Position numbers and translations under genes: made by a program
Part shown: in pieces, positions 20,668-21,063 of the stretch
Numbering within the stretch: the first letter of the stretch is position 1
Layout: each line of letters starts with the position of its first letter
The notes under the pieces: generated by a model
Told to the model about the DNA's origin: nothing
What the model saw: only the letters and a program-made list of their open reading frames with translations
Database searches by the model: none
Source of the DNA: Candidatus Poribacteria bacterium
GTDB taxonomy: Bacteria; Poribacteria; WGA-4E; GCA-2687025
Reading direction: 5' to 3'
DNA: 21,063 bases
Assembly: GCA_002687025.1 (NCBI GenBank)
Contig: NYZG01000166.1
Location: forward strand, 1 to 21,063

Positions 20668-20967
20668 CTATCCGAAAAGGTTAAGTTGGGAGGCTTCGTG
20701 GCCAGCGACCTTCTTTGCCGCCCGGCGGGTCGCCTTCCGCTTCTTCTTCGCGGCTCGCTTCACGGGCTTCGCAACGGGCGGCGTACCCGGCGCGTACGCG
20801 TGCCGCAACGCCTCCATCGCTTCGGCCTCTATCTGCCGGGTTCGTTCGCCGGAGATGCCCAGGTCTTCGCCTATGGAGCGTAGGTTCTGCTCCTCTCCGT
20901 CCTCGCGTCCTACTCCAAAGCGCTCGCGCATAATGTGTTCCTCGCGCTCCTCGAGGTCTGCGAGCAT
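20668..20967 (-). CDS. Sigma-70 region 4-only protein with basic tail
   Basis: A 99-residue protein. Residues 5-58 match sigma-70 region 4: EEREEHIMRERFGVG, then NLRSIGEDLGISGERTRQIE, the helix-turn-helix that reads the -35 element, and AEAMEALRHAY. Regions 1-3 are missing, so it cannot act as a whole sigma factor. About 65-87 is a Lys/Ala/Arg tail (KRAAKKKRKATRRAAKK) like histone H1-type or DNA-coating tails, ending in QLNLFG. ATG 20967 is the first start in frame; a G-rich run (GGGGGCC) is the only ribosome-site candidate. TATACT on this strand (20998-20993) could be its -10. It may bind DNA at -35-like sites, modulate polymerase, or be a decayed sigma fragment; the intact length and tail argue for a functional small protein. 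Confidence 0.8.
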   Translation of the reverse strand: MLADLEEREEHIMRERFGVGREDGEEQNLRSIGEDLGISGERTRQIEAEAMEALRHAYAPGTPPVAKPVKRAAKKKRKATRRAAKKVAGHEASQLNLFG

Positions 20968-21037
20968 GGTCTGGCCCCCAGAAACTGGTCCAAGTATAGT
21001 GAGAGTCTCCCGGGCATAGCCGCAAAGGAGACTGGAT

Positions 21038-21063
21038 ATGGGTCGGAAAGGTCACTCACCCGA
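21038..21063 (+). CDS. Start of a gene running out of the window
   Basis: ATG 21038 has AAGGAG (21025-21030) seven bases upstream, a near-perfect ribosome site. Only MGRKGHSP can be read before the end. A TATAGT (20995-21000) could be its -10, overlapping the divergent -10 of the sigma-like gene. The short MGRKGHSP start is reminiscent of IS3-type OrfA transposases, but eight residues are not enough to assign it. Confidence 0.5.

Overview
The window is GC-rich bacterial DNA of accessory character. It has short intergenic gaps, mixed strands, frequent GTG/TTG starts with clear Shine-Dalgarno sites, and many small proteins of no recognised family. The recognisable content is a tyrosine recombinase, a toxin-antitoxin pair, a Schlafen/AlbA_2 ATP-binding protein with a small XRE regulator, a winged-helix protein of replication-initiator type, an HTH plus coiled-coil protein, a region-4-only sigma-like protein, and gene fragments. 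No rRNA, tRNA, CRISPR array or complete insertion sequence was seen. The taxon cannot be fixed. A large XRE/zinc-ribbon/TPR regulator, a zinc-ribbon cyclase remnant and a UPF0175/DUF3368 pair would suit Chloroflexota, Armatimonadota, Myxococcota or similar groups, but this is a weak inference. A plasmid or integrated plasmid-like element is the best reading.

Layout. 1-460: end of a gene and a convergent secreted protein. 837-3029: large multidomain regulator. 3131-3789: inverted repeat and catalytic-domain-only tyrosine recombinase. 3892-4616: UPF0175 antitoxin and DUF3368 PIN toxin. 4864-6638 (minus): AlbA_2/HATPase protein preceded by a controller-like XRE gene with a palindromic operator. 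6730-8698: a lipoprotein and an alpha-helical protein with an HTH-like C-terminus. 8788-10972: promoter, strong intrinsic terminator, an array of four 11-bp direct repeats, then a small HTH-like protein and a 441-residue protein. 10973-11637: a broken zinc-ribbon/adenylate cyclase joined to the tail of a sulfotransferase. 12058-14138: small unknown genes. 14373-17635 (minus): SWIM zinc-finger protein, two coupled small genes (one with a membrane anchor) and a zinc-ribbon protein. 17856-20967: initiator-like winged-helix/zinc-ribbon protein (minus), a promoter region, the HTH/coiled-coil gene (plus), a second 11-bp array, and the sigma region 4 protein (minus). A new gene starts at 21038.

The most notable material is non-coding or overlaps coding. 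(1) Two arrays of four tandem 11-bp repeats, 11.2 kb apart, share a core CTRG in all eight units. (2) An 8-bp motif TGAGCACC occurs ten times in 448 bp, five copies in one orientation followed by five in the other, meeting at an 18-bp palindrome inside the 5' part of the HTH/coiled-coil gene. Together with the initiator-like gene, these look like the cis sites of a replication, partition or DNA-organisation system. (3) A GGACTATAGTCC operator lies upstream of the small XRE gene and resembles the C-boxes of restriction-modification controllers, but here it sits before a Schlafen-type gene. Functions of these sites are inferred from arrangement only.
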